Positions 17,278 to 25,209 of a stretch of 64,000 nucleotides of DNA are shown here, one piece after another. This stretch comes from CAIWHR01 sp963779805. Lineage in GTDB: Bacteria > Pseudomonadota > Gammaproteobacteria > Burkholderiales > Casimicrobiaceae. Made by a program: the position numbers and the translations under genes. Below the pieces are notes generated by a model. The model made no database searches. It was given only the letters and a program-made list of their open reading frames with translations, and was not told the origin of the DNA. The stretch spans positions 372,001 through 436,000 of the forward strand of contig CAVZZN010000016.1 of assembly GCA_963779805.1 (NCBI GenBank), read 5' to 3'. The stretch's first letter is position 1; each line of letters begins with the position of its first letter.

Positions 17278-17547
17278 ATGAGCCAGCAGATCGCCGTCTT
17301 CGCCATCGTCTTCGTCGCGCTCGTGTACGCAGCGTGGAAGCTGCTGCCGGCAGCACTCACCCGGCGGCTCGCGTCCGCGTTGATCTCGCGCGCACGCGCG
17401 GCGGGCGTTTCGGGCGAGCGCCTCGCTCGCTGGGACCGGCGCATCGCCGCCAAGGCGTGCGGCGCCTGCGATGCATGCAACGGCTGCGCGCCGCCCCCGG
17501 CGAGCGCAAGGAACCCCGACTCCGTGATCCGCATCGAACGGATCTGA
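17278..17547 (+). CDS. Small membrane protein with a Cys cluster, downstream of feoB
   Basis: 89 residues: one N-terminal transmembrane helix (IAVFAIVFVALVYAAWKLLP), a basic middle, then a CGACDACNGC cluster and a short tail. Similar short proteins (DUF6587-like) occur at this place in many beta- and gammaproteobacterial feo operons, sometimes annotated as FeoC-like, but this one lacks the winged-helix of true FeoC. The four Cys could bind iron or a cluster near the FeoB exit; this is an inference. The next element downstream is a minus-strand terminator. Confidence 0.75.
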   Translation: MSQQIAVFAIVFVALVYAAWKLLPAALTRRLASALISRARAAGVSGERLARWDRRIAAKACGACDACNGCAPPPASARNPDSVIRIERI

Positions 17548-17550
17548 TGC

Positions 17551-17578
17551 AAAAAAATGGCCGCACTCACGTGCGGCC
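17551..17578 (-). terminator. Intrinsic terminator for minus-strand transcription
   Basis: A perfect 8-bp stem GGCCGCAC / GTGCGGCC with a TCAC loop is flanked on the plus strand by a run of seven A, so on the minus strand the hairpin is followed by seven T. It would end a transcript coming from the right, either the reductase gene at 17904 with a long 3' tail or an independent small RNA. Confidence 0.75.
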
Positions 17579-17903
17579 GTCGAGGAGGAGAGGGTAAGGG
17601 TTGGCACCCGAAAGCGGCGCGCCCGTCGTGGATGTTGTCGGTGGCACCGACCCCTTGGACGCACGCGGCACACGGTTCCGGTGCGCTGCTGCGGTCTTGT
17701 TGGTGCCAGTATCGGAGCGCGGCCGATCGGCGCTTTTGATCTTAAGCAATCAGGCGCCATTGCGTCCGGACGCGCCGCCGACATCGCCGACGCCGTACAC
17801 CGCGGATAGCAGGCCAGGCCTGGACTCCGATCGGAACGCGTGCCCGGCACCGGCGAGCGCGCCGCACCGGGCTCGGTCGCTGCGAATCCGTCGAATGGAG
17901 CCG
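17579..17903. other. Gene-free stretch upstream of a minus-strand terminator
   Basis: No supported protein gene. On the minus strand it leads straight into the terminator at 17551-17578, so it could be the 3' untranslated region of the reductase gene or a small RNA of 150-200 bases. A 60-codon minus-strand frame starts here (17749) but ends inside the terminator stem and is not convincing. Confidence 0.35.
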
Positions 17904-18455
17904 TTACGCGCTCGAGCGCTCGAGCATCGAGCGATACGCCGTGACGAACTGGGCGAGCGCTTGCGGTTCGACGGGCGGCGCCTGCAGCCCGACGATGTTG
18001 GGCGCGCCGTACAGCACCAGCGGACGGGCGTACTCCATCCCGGTGAGGCGCGCCGTGACCTCGAAGGGCCGCAGCAGCTCGTCCATGGCGTAGAGGTTGT
18101 AGCCATCGGGGCGGTAGGCGCTTTCCGGAGCGCCGGTGGTCACCACGAGCTGCAGGACCTTGCCCTTGAGATGCGTGCCGCCCGGACCGTACGCCCAGCC
18201 GAACTCGAGCACGTCGTCCATCCAGCGCTTGAGCATCGGCGGCGCCGAGTACCAGTAGAACGGAAACTGGAACACGACGCGCCCGGCCCACTCGAGCCGC
18301 GACTGCTCCGCGGCGACCTCGATGCCGCCCCCCGGATACAGGCTCTCGAGGTGTCGCGCCTCGACGTGGGGAATGCCCTGCACCGCCTCGTACAGCGCCC
18401 GATTCGACTTCGAGCGTTCGAGTGAAGGATGCGAGACGATGACGACGGTGTGCAT
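17904..18455 (-). CDS. NAD(P)H:quinone oxidoreductase-type flavoprotein (KefG/MdaB-like)
   Basis: 183 residues with a flavodoxin-like fold: TVVIVSHPSLERSKSNRALY is the FMN-phosphate loop, VFQFPFYWYSAPPMLKRWMD is the signature of the KefF/KefG/MdaB family, and GWAYGPGGTHLKGKVLQLVV continues it. The family reduces quinones with NAD(P)H or acts as an ancillary subunit of Kef potassium channels; no kef gene is next to it, so a stand-alone quinone reductase is more likely. The start ATG 18455 has GGAG upstream; a longer form from 18509 is possible but adds non-family residues. Confidence 0.85.
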   Translation of the reverse strand: MHTVVIVSHPSLERSKSNRALYEAVQGIPHVEARHLESLYPGGGIEVAAEQSRLEWAGRVVFQFPFYWYSAPPMLKRWMDDVLEFGWAYGPGGTHLKGKVLQLVVTTGAPESAYRPDGYNLYAMDELLRPFEVTARLTGMEYARPLVLYGAPNIVGLQAPPVEPQALAQFVTAYRSMLERSSA

Positions 18456-18647
18456 GGCGGCTCCGGATGGGATCGCAATGCGTGTCGCGTCTCCTGCCGC
18501 GTTGCACACGCGACGCGCAGCGCGGCACGCTGCCGGACGATCATCGAACGGTCGCCGTCGCGTCGCTTTGACCTAGGTCACGCCGCGCGACCGGGATCGT
18601 CACCCGGTTGCACCGCGCGGGCGAGGCGCGCCGCGCCTGCACGCGAT

Positions 18648-19547
18648 CTACGGGGCCGGAATGACGCGCCCGGTTGCCGGATCGACGTACAGGCGACCCG
18701 CGCGCTGCCAGATCGTGCCGGTGACCGGATCGATCATGCGGTCGCCGGCGGGTGCCAGCACCTGACCTGTGGCGGGGTCCGCGACCGGGGCGGGGCGGCC
18801 CGCCGGCGCGAGCGGCGGCGCCGGCGGAGCGACGACGAGCGGCCCCTGCGTTCCTGGCGCGGGACGCCCGAGCGGGCCTTCCGGATACGAATCGCGCAAC
18901 GGCCTCAGCGGGGCAACGAGCGCGGGAGGCACCTGGCCGCGCGGGCGCGGGGCAGCGCGATAACGCGCGTAGATGGCCTGCCATGCGCGCAAGGCGCGCT
19001 CTCGCGTCTGCAGGTCGGCCACGGCGAGATCCGGGCGCAGCGCTTCGAGCTTCTGCCGGTCCTCGGGTGCGAGCGCGTCCTCGACGCCTTCGCGCACGGC
19101 AGCGATCTCGATCTGCGTTGCGATGCGCGCCTCGCGGGTGCGCCCCGGCTCCGCGTTGCGCAACTGCGCGATGCGCCGGCTTTGCTCCGGCGTGAGCGCG
19201 TGTGCGGCGGGGGCAACTTCGCTGCGTGCGCGGGCTTCGGCGTCGTGCGGATGCTCGGCTCGCGCCGGCGACGCGCGTTGCTCCGGCTCGATCCGATCGA
19301 TGGCCATCGGCGGCTGCCCTTGCACGCACGGCGCCGCACTGTAGCCGGGGACGCCCCTCGCGTCGAGGCACGTATAGAGCGTGGCCGCGTGAACGCCGGT
19401 AGCCGTGCCGAGCGCGAGACAGACGAGCGCGAAGCCCCAGCGCGCCGGGCCGCCCCGAGCGCGAATGCCGGAACTCTCAGCACGAAGGTGCGCCAACGAG
19501 AGCGCGACACGCAGACGCCAGGAGCCGGGTTGCGATCGTGCGGCCAT
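18648..19547 (-). CDS. DUF4124-containing exported protein, Pro-rich
   Basis: Up to 299 residues. A hydrophobic segment WGFALVCLALGTATGVHA is a signal peptide, followed directly by the DUF4124 pattern ATLYTCLDARGVPGYSAAPC. The middle is Arg/Ala-rich and helical; the C-terminal third is Pro-rich and ends with two similar units, ADPATGQVLAPAGDRMIDPV and YVDPATGRVIPAP. The start is uncertain: ATG 19547 precedes the signal peptide by about 40 residues, and a diverged copy of the dispersed repeat (19458-19489) is translated within that leader. The true start is probably a later alternative codon. Periplasmic; function unknown. Confidence 0.65.
   Translation of the reverse strand: MAARSQPGSWRLRVALSLAHLRAESSGIRARGGPARWGFALVCLALGTATGVHAATLYTCLDARGVPGYSAAPCVQGQPPMAIDRIEPEQRASPARAEHPHDAEARARSEVAPAAHALTPEQSRRIAQLRNAEPGRTREARIATQIEIAAVREGVEDALAPEDRQKLEALRPDLAVADLQTRERALRAWQAIYARYRAAPRPRGQVPPALVAPLRPLRDSYPEGPLGRPAPGTQGPLVVAPPAPPLAPAGRPAPVADPATGQVLAPAGDRMIDPVTGTIWQRAGRLYVDPATGRVIPAP
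19458..19489 (+). repeat. Dispersed 32-base repeat, diverged copy
   Basis: Shares AGCGCGAAT, CCGGA and CAGCACGAAGGT with the copies at 9769 and 33698 but differs at about six bases in between (19467-19477). It lies at the 5' end of the minus-strand DUF4124 gene. Confidence 0.65.
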
Positions 19548-19657
19548 GCGGGTTGGACCGGCGCACCGCTCCCGGGTTGCGTCGGCGCGTCGATCGCGGC
19601 CGCGTCGACCGCGCACCCCCGAACGCGAGCCGCACCGGGCCCAAGTATCATTGGGCA

Positions 19658-20224
19658 ATGTCGAACTCCGTCGCTGCGCCATCCGCCGGACTCGTGCACC
19701 CTTCCGTGCGCGAGCTCTTCCTCGCCTTCCTGCGTGTCGGCATCTCGGGCTTCGGCGGCGTGCTGCCGTTCGCGCACCGCATGCTGGTCGAGAAGGAACG
19801 CTGGCTCGACGAAGCCGAGTTCGTCGACGTGCTCTCGCTGTGCCAGTTCCTGCCGGGGCCCAACATCGTGAACATCTCCATCGTCGTCGGACGCCGCTTT
19901 GCCGGGGTGCGCGGCGCCATCGCGGGATTCACCGGTCTCATCATGATGCCATTCTGCATCATCGTGACGCTCGGCTTCCTCTACATGAGCTTCGGGCAGC
20001 TGCCGCACGTGCGGGAGGTCTTCGGCGGCGTCGCGTCGGGCGCGGCGGGCCTCGTGATCGCCATGGCCGTGCGCATCGCGCGTCCGTTGCGGGCATCGAA
20101 GTGGCAGGTCACGCTCGCGCTCGTGGCGTTTCTCGCGGTCGCGGTGCTGCGCCTGCCCCTGGTGTGGGCGCTCGCGGGGCTGATCCCGGCCGGTCTGTTG
20201 CTCGCTTCGCGGGAGAAGGCGTGA
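19658..20224 (+). CDS. chrA: Chromate transporter, N-terminal-type half
   Basis: 188 residues of the CHR family, one domain only. It contains the signature FLRVGISGFGGVLPFAHRML, then LSLCQFLPGPNIVNISIVVG, and about six hydrophobic segments. It overlaps the next gene by four bases, and that gene encodes a second CHR domain, so the two form a heteromeric pair of short-chain ChrA proteins rather than one fused 400-residue protein. The family exports chromate or sulfate-like anions by proton motive force; the real substrate here is not known. Confidence 0.87.
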   Translation: MSNSVAAPSAGLVHPSVRELFLAFLRVGISGFGGVLPFAHRMLVEKERWLDEAEFVDVLSLCQFLPGPNIVNISIVVGRRFAGVRGAIAGFTGLIMMPFCIIVTLGFLYMSFGQLPHVREVFGGVASGAAGLVIAMAVRIARPLRASKWQVTLALVAFLAVAVLRLPLVWALAGLIPAGLLLASREKA

Positions 20225-20757
20225 CGGCCGGTCACGACGTGCTCGCCGAGCTCGGTCGCCAGTTCCTCGTCCTGTCGCTGCTCTCGATCGGCGGCATCAA
20301 TGCGCTCATCCCCGAGATCCATCGCGGCATCGTGGAACTCCACGGCTGGATGACCGATGCGCAGTTCAGCGAGCTCTTCGCCATCTCGCAGGCCGCGCCC
20401 GGGCCCAACTTCCTCGTGGTCACCCTCATCGGGCTGTTCGTCGCGGGCATGCCCGGCGCGATCGTCACCACCATCGCGATCTGCGGACCGTCGTCCGCGC
20501 TGACGTATGTCGTGGCGCACGTGTGGGACCGCTTTCGCGAGGCGCGCTGGCGGATGGTGATCCAGCGTGCGCTGGCGCCGCTCACCGTGGGCCTCATGTT
20601 CTCCGCCGGCTACGTGCTGACGCGTGCCTCCGACCACGCGCCGCTCGCGTATGCCGTCACGGCGGCGAGCGCCGCGCTGATGATCTGGACGCGCGTGCAT
20701 CCGCTGGCGGTGCTTGTTGCGGCGGCGGTGGTCGGCGCAACGGGGATGCTCGGATGA
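20221..20757 (+). CDS. chrA: Chromate transporter, C-terminal-type half
   Basis: 178 residues starting with GTG (TAGHDVLAELGRQFLVLS) that overlaps the stop of the first half. It carries LSLLSIGGINALIPEIHRGI and ISQAAPGPNFLVVTLIGLFV, the second-domain variants of the CHR signature. Its stop overlaps the start of a cytochrome c gene (ATGA). Membrane protein with about five or six helices. The tight coupling of the three genes suggests one transcription unit. Confidence 0.87.
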   Translation: MTAGHDVLAELGRQFLVLSLLSIGGINALIPEIHRGIVELHGWMTDAQFSELFAISQAAPGPNFLVVTLIGLFVAGMPGAIVTTIAICGPSSALTYVVAHVWDRFREARWRMVIQRALAPLTVGLMFSAGYVLTRASDHAPLAYAVTAASAALMIWTRVHPLAVLVAAAVVGATGMLG

Positions 20758-21122
20758 ACAGCGAACGTTTCTCGCGCTGGACGGCGCAACCCTTCGGCTC
20801 GATGGTTCGGCTCGCATGGCTGGTGCTGTCGGCTGCAGCGCTCGCGCGACCCGCGTTCGCGGTCGAAGACGCGCAAGCGCTCCTCGAACGGCATCGATGC
20901 GCCATCTGCCACGACGAGCAGGAGACGAAGGCCGGTCCGTCCTACCGCGAGATCGCGGCCCGCCACCGCGGGGATCCCCGCGCGCAAGCGAGCGTGGTGG
21001 CCGTCATCGCGCAAGGCAAGCACGGTGCCGCGCTGTGGCCCATGCCGCCGAGCCAGGTTCCGCCGGACGAGGCACGCGCGATGGCCGCCTACATCCTCTC
21101 CCGTCCGCCGCGCCCGCAATGA
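20754..21122 (+). CDS. Class I c-type cytochrome
   Basis: 122 residues with a signal peptide (LAWLVLSAAALARPAFA). One haem site CAICH near residue 47 and an axial Met in ALWPMPPSQV follow the small cytochrome c551/c5 pattern: the mature part is about 85 residues and ends in DEARAMAAYILSRP. Periplasmic electron carrier. Placement behind a chromate-transporter pair and overlapping it by four bases is unusual. A role in chromate reduction is possible but would be an inference. Confidence 0.88.
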   Translation: MNSERFSRWTAQPFGSMVRLAWLVLSAAALARPAFAVEDAQALLERHRCAICHDEQETKAGPSYREIAARHRGDPRAQASVVAVIAQGKHGAALWPMPPSQVPPDEARAMAAYILSRPPRPQ

Positions 21123-21204
21123 CGGGCGCCGCCTGGGCTCGGCGTCGCCTGCGCGTTCCAGCCGCCTCCCGAAGGGCCTCCTGGCTGCAGCCGCCGCCAC
21201 CGCG

Positions 21205-22092
21205 TCAGCGACCGTTGAGCAGGTTCGAAGGCGAGTACTGGTCCGTCAGCACGCGTGCGTCGGTGCGCCACTTGCGCTCGGTGGAGAAGAGCGGCAACAG
21301 CCACTCGCGCTCGACGCCGAGCGGACGCAGCTTCGCATCGAGTGCCGCCGCGCTGCGCGCGAGCGCGTCGCGCGGAGGCAGGCCTCCGGTGCGCCACAGG
21401 ATGACGCGATTGCTCTGCTGGAGATTGAAGAACGTCCCGAAGACCGCTTCGTAGGTGACCGACTCGTGGTCGTAGAGCCGGCTGCTGGAGAACGTGTTCG
21501 CCGCCAGCACGCCGTGGTCGCCGAGCAGGCCCTTGACCTGCTGCAGGAACTCGCGTGTCAGCAGATGCTCCGGGATGTACTCGTGATCGAATGCGTCGAG
21601 CATCACGAGGTCGTAGTGCGCGCGCTCGCGCAGCGCGCGCTTGACGAACACGCGCCCGTCGTCCTCGTAGACGCGCATGCGCGGTCCGGGCTTGAACCCG
21701 AAGAAGCGCTGGGCAACGCGCACCACCGCTGCATCGACCTCGACGACGTCGATCTGCGCCTCGGGCACGACACTCGCGAGCGCGGTCGGCAACGATCCAC
21801 CGCCGAGCCCGATCACCAGGATGCGGCGCGGCGCGGGATCGAGATACAGCGAGCCCATCATCATCCGCGTGTAGGTGAACACGAGCCGCGCGGGGTCCTT
21901 GAGCGACTGGCAGGTCTGCCGGCCGGAGCTGTCGAGGCGCGTGAACTTCATGCACTGCACGTCGTCGTCGACATAGACGAGGATGTTGCGGTACAGCGAG
22001 CGCTCGGTGTGGATGAGCTTCTGCTCGGCCCCAGCGGGCGCCGCGAGCAGCAGGATCAAGCCTGCGAGCAGGAGCTCAGCGCAGCGGCGCAT
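21205..22092 (-). CDS. Spermidine-synthase-like methyltransferase-fold protein, exported
   Basis: 295 residues: an N-terminal signal peptide (LLLAGLILLLAAPAGA), then a Rossmann domain of the spermidine synthase family with ILVIGLGGGSLPTALASVVP, DVVEVDAAVVRVA and LVMLDAFDHEYIPEHLLTRE. It overlaps the following membrane-protein gene by 17 bases. In many bacteria the two parts are fused as one membrane-bound spermidine-synthase-like protein; here they are separate genes. Because the domain is predicted outside the cytoplasm, where no decarboxylated SAM is expected, true polyamine synthesis is doubtful. Confidence 0.85.
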   Translation of the reverse strand: MRRCAELLLAGLILLLAAPAGAEQKLIHTERSLYRNILVYVDDDVQCMKFTRLDSSGRQTCQSLKDPARLVFTYTRMMMGSLYLDPAPRRILVIGLGGGSLPTALASVVPEAQIDVVEVDAAVVRVAQRFFGFKPGPRMRVYEDDGRVFVKRALRERAHYDLVMLDAFDHEYIPEHLLTREFLQQVKGLLGDHGVLAANTFSSSRLYDHESVTYEAVFGTFFNLQQSNRVILWRTGGLPPRDALARSAAALDAKLRPLGVEREWLLPLFSTERKWRTDARVLTDQYSPSNLLNGR

Positions 22093-22681
22093 GCGCGGTC
22101 CTCGTCATCGACAGCGTGAGCAGCGACAGGACCGCGGAGATCGCGACGAGGCCGCCGAGGATCTGCTGCACCTCGAACAGCAACACGAGATAGAACGACG
22201 TGAGCAGCGTCCCCGCCGCGCTGCCGAAGGTCGAGACGAAGTACAGCAGCCCGGCGAAGTGCCCGGACAGCCGGTACTCGGCCACCAGCAGCCGCACGGC
22301 ATACGGCGACACCATCCCCGACAGCACGATCGGAACGAAGAAGAGCAGCGTCACGGACACCAGCGAGCCGTAGCGCGGGTCGTGCACGAGATCGAACACG
22401 CGATCGAGCGTCGCGTTGCCGACGAGCACGACCGGCAGCGTGGCGAGCGCGCTCGCGAGGAGCAGCAGCGCGAGGCGGGCGAGACTCGGATTGCGGATCG
22501 ACCAGCGTCCACCCAGGAGATAGCCGAGGGAGAGCGCCAGCATGAACACGGTGATCACCCCGCCCCACACGTAGATGCTGTTGCCGAAGCTGGGGGCGAG
22601 CACCCGGCCGCTCAGGAGCTCGATGGCCATCACGAAGAATCCCGACCATCCCGCGATGGCGAATACGAGCGCGCGCTGCAT
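22076..22681 (-). CDS. Membrane protein, spermidine-synthase-associated transporter-like half
   Basis: 201 residues with about six transmembrane segments (MAIELLSGRVLAPSFGNSIY, VWGGVITVFMLALSLGYLLG and further). It matches the MFS-like N-terminal half of fused spermidine-synthase membrane proteins. A GGAGAGGAC ribosome site precedes ATG 22681. It is translated first, and its end overlaps the soluble partner. Function is not known; likely a complex with the exported Rossmann protein. Confidence 0.8.
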   Translation of the reverse strand: MQRALVFAIAGWSGFFVMAIELLSGRVLAPSFGNSIYVWGGVITVFMLALSLGYLLGGRWSIRNPSLARLALLLLASALATLPVVLVGNATLDRVFDLVHDPRYGSLVSVTLLFFVPIVLSGMVSPYAVRLLVAEYRLSGHFAGLLYFVSTFGSAAGTLLTSFYLVLLFEVQQILGGLVAISAVLSLLTLSMTRTAHAPLR

Positions 22682-22861
22682 GTCCTCTCCGGTCCTTGCG
22701 CCCCGTCCGTGCCCTGCCGGCGGCCGCGACCCGGCATTATCACTCAGCCCCCCGCAGCGCCTGACCCGACGCGCATGATCGGACCCGGTGGTCGCACGGC
22801 GTCCAGGGCTGCAGTTGCACGGGGCCCTATAATCGCCGATCCCCCCGCACGCGCGAACGCC

Positions 22862-23917
22862 ATGAACGCTCCCGAATCGCCTCCCCTTCGTCTCACGCAG
22901 TTCAGCCACGGAGGCGGCTGCGGATGCAAGATCGCGCCCGGGGTGCTGCAGGAGATCCTCGCCCAGGCCGGCCCGCGCGCCGTGCCGCCGCAACTGCTGG
23001 TCGGCATCGAGACGAGCGACGACGCCGCGGTGTATCGCATCAACGATCGGCAGGCGATCGTCGCGACCACGGACTTCTTCATGCCGATCGTCGACGATCC
23101 CTTCGATTTCGGCGCGATCGCCGCGACCAACGCGATTTCCGACGTCTACGCGATGGGCGCGACACCGTTGTTCGCGCTCGCGCTCGTCGGCATGCCCGTG
23201 AACCGGCTGCCGCTCGACGTCATCCGGCGCATCCTGGAAGGCGGCGAGGCGGTCTGCGCACGCGCGGGCATTCCGGTTGCGGGCGGGCACACGATCGACT
23301 CGGTGGAGCCGATCTACGGGCTCGTTGCGATCGGGATCGTGGATCCGGAGCGCGTGAAGCGCAATGCGGGTGCGCGCACGGGCGACGCGCTCGTGCTGGG
23401 CAAGCCCCTCGGCGTGGGCATCTACAGCGCAGCACTCAAGAAGGAGCGGCTCTCCCCGGCGCAGTATCGGGCGATGATCGCGAGCACGACCCAGCTCAAC
23501 ACGCCCGGGATCGCGCTCGCTGCACTGGACGCCGTACACGCGCTGACGGACGTGACGGGCTTCGGGCTGCTCGGCCACCTGCTCGAGTTGTGCCGCGCCT
23601 CGAGCCTCGCTGCGGACGTCGACTTCGCGCGCATCCCGCTGCATCCCGGGGCGCTCGAGCTCGCGCGCGAAGGCGTGGTGACCGGCGCATCGGGGCGCAA
23701 CTGGGCCGGCTACGGCAAGGACGTGGCGCTCGCCGCAGGCGTGGACGACGCGCAGCGCGCCATGCTCACCGATCCGCAGACCTCGGGCGGCCTGCTGGTC
23801 GCGTGCGCACCGGATGCAGTGGACGACGTGCTGCGCATTTTCGAGCGCGAGGGTTTCGGGAGCGCCGCGGTGATCGGCACGATGGCGGACGGTCCCGCGC
23901 AAGTTCGCGTGCGCTGA
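22862..23917 (+). CDS. selD: Selenide, water dikinase
   Basis: Makes selenophosphate from selenide and ATP for selenocysteine or selenouridine. 351 residues. The catalytic motif is GGGCGCK (Cys20, Lys23), so the enzyme uses Cys, not selenocysteine. Other motifs: VATTDFFMPIVDDPFDFGAI, the metal-binding Asp region AISDVYAMGA, and AGGHTIDS. C-terminal LTDPQTSGGLLVAC is conserved. No selA, selB, selU or selC is in the window. The stop is followed by a diverged palindrome of the 14877 type. No frame defect. Confidence 0.96.
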   Translation: MNAPESPPLRLTQFSHGGGCGCKIAPGVLQEILAQAGPRAVPPQLLVGIETSDDAAVYRINDRQAIVATTDFFMPIVDDPFDFGAIAATNAISDVYAMGATPLFALALVGMPVNRLPLDVIRRILEGGEAVCARAGIPVAGGHTIDSVEPIYGLVAIGIVDPERVKRNAGARTGDALVLGKPLGVGIYSAALKKERLSPAQYRAMIASTTQLNTPGIALAALDAVHALTDVTGFGLLGHLLELCRASSLAADVDFARIPLHPGALELAREGVVTGASGRNWAGYGKDVALAAGVDDAQRAMLTDPQTSGGLLVACAPDAVDDVLRIFEREGFGSAAVIGTMADGPAQVRVR

Positions 23918-23940
23918 ACGCTTTCCCACACTTGTCCCCC

Positions 23941-23970
23941 AATTGTCCAGAGCAATGGTTCGGGACAACT
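23941..23970. repeat. Imperfect palindrome related to the 14877 element
   Basis: Arms AATTGTCCAGAGCAA and TGGTTCGGGACAACT pair at 11 of 15 positions. The right arm in reverse complement shares GTTGTCCCGAAC with the perfect palindrome at 14877. It starts 23 bases after selD and 42 bases before the end of the convergent LhgO-like gene, so it may act as a 3' boundary for both. Confidence 0.6.
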
Positions 23971-24011
23971 GCTGTCGGGCAATGGCTCGTTGCGGGCTGC
24001 GCTATCGCCGG

Positions 24012-25115
24012 TCAGGTATCCAGCAGCTCGAGCACGCGCTCCCCGATCGCGAGCGATGCCGTGAGCCCCGGCGACTCGATGCCGAACAGGTTCACCATTC
24101 CGGGCACGCCGTGATCGCGCGGCCCCTGCAGCATGAAATCCCGCGCGGGCGTGCCGGCCGGACCGAGCTTCGGCCGGATGCCCGCATACGCCGGCATCAG
24201 CGCTCCGTCGGGGAGGTCCGGCCAGTACGTGCGGATCGCGGCGTAGAACGCGTCGGCCCGGCACGGATCGACCTGGTAGTCGATGCGGTCCACCCACTCG
24301 ACGTCGGGCCCGAAGCGCATCTGGCCGGCGAGATCGAGCGTGACGTGCACGCCGAGCCCGGCCGCTTCCGGGATCGGGTACACGAGGTGCGAGAACACCG
24401 GACGTCCCGCGAGCGCGTAGTAATTGCCCTTGCAGAAGTACGCCGCCGGCACCGCCGCACTCGGGAAATCCTGCAGCGAGCCCGCGACCCGCGGTGCGAA
24501 CAGGCCGGCGCAGTTGACCACGGCGTGCGCGCGAAGCCGCATCGGTTCCGCGCCGCCGACGTCGAGCTCGATGCCTTGGTTCGTGACCCGCCCGCCCGCG
24601 ACCGGACTGTGCAGAGCGAGAGCGGCGCCGGCCGCTTGCGCATCGCCGAGCAGCGCGAGCATGAGGCCGTGACTGTCGACGATCCCCGTCGACGGCGAAA
24701 GCAGCGCTGCCGTGCATCGCAAGGCAGGCTCCATGGCCATCGCTTCGTGCGCGCCGAGCCACTCGAGGTCCGTGACGCCGTTCGCGGCGGCCTGCGCGTG
24801 CAAGGCGCGCAACGCACTGTGCTGCTCGGCGCGCGTTGCGACGACGAGCTTCCCGCAGCGCCGGTGCGCGATGCCGTGGCTCGCGCAATACGCGTAGAGC
24901 ATCTCGCGGCCGCGCACGCACAGCGCCGCCTTGAGCGATCCCGGCGGGTAATAGATGCCGGCGTGAATGACCTCGCTGTTGCGTGAGCTGGTCGCGGTGC
25001 CGATCGCCTCGGCGGCTTCCAGGATCACCACCTCGCGCCCGGCGAGGGCGAGCGCCCGCGCCACGGCGAGGCCCACGACACCCCCCCCGATCACCGCTGC
25101 TTCCACCTCGTCCAT
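24012..25115 (-). CDS. lhgO: FAD-dependent oxidase, L-2-hydroxyglutarate dehydrogenase-like (LhgO)
   Basis: 367 residues of the DAO family. The FAD-binding GGGVVGLAVARALALAGREV is at the N-terminus, with a following Glu at the end of strand two (VVILEA). SSRNSEVIHAGIYYPPGSLK and the C-terminal GMVNLFGIESPGLTASLAIG are the patterns of L-2-hydroxyglutarate oxidases. The start is ATG 25115; a GTG two codons upstream is possible. It points away from otnK, with only 94 bases between the starts, so the two may share a divergent promoter. Substrate assigned by family only. Confidence 0.85.
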   Translation of the reverse strand: MDEVEAAVIGGGVVGLAVARALALAGREVVILEAAEAIGTATSSRNSEVIHAGIYYPPGSLKAALCVRGREMLYAYCASHGIAHRRCGKLVVATRAEQHSALRALHAQAAANGVTDLEWLGAHEAMAMEPALRCTAALLSPSTGIVDSHGLMLALLGDAQAAGAALALHSPVAGGRVTNQGIELDVGGAEPMRLRAHAVVNCAGLFAPRVAGSLQDFPSAAVPAAYFCKGNYYALAGRPVFSHLVYPIPEAAGLGVHVTLDLAGQMRFGPDVEWVDRIDYQVDPCRADAFYAAIRTYWPDLPDGALMPAYAGIRPKLGPAGTPARDFMLQGPRDHGVPGMVNLFGIESPGLTASLAIGERVLELLDT

Positions 25116-25209
25116 GTACACCGTCCCTGCGTTGCGTCCGCAACCCGCGCAAGACGCGAAGGATACCGTTGCGGTGACACCGGACGCAGCGACCCGTTAC
25201 ACTTGCGCG

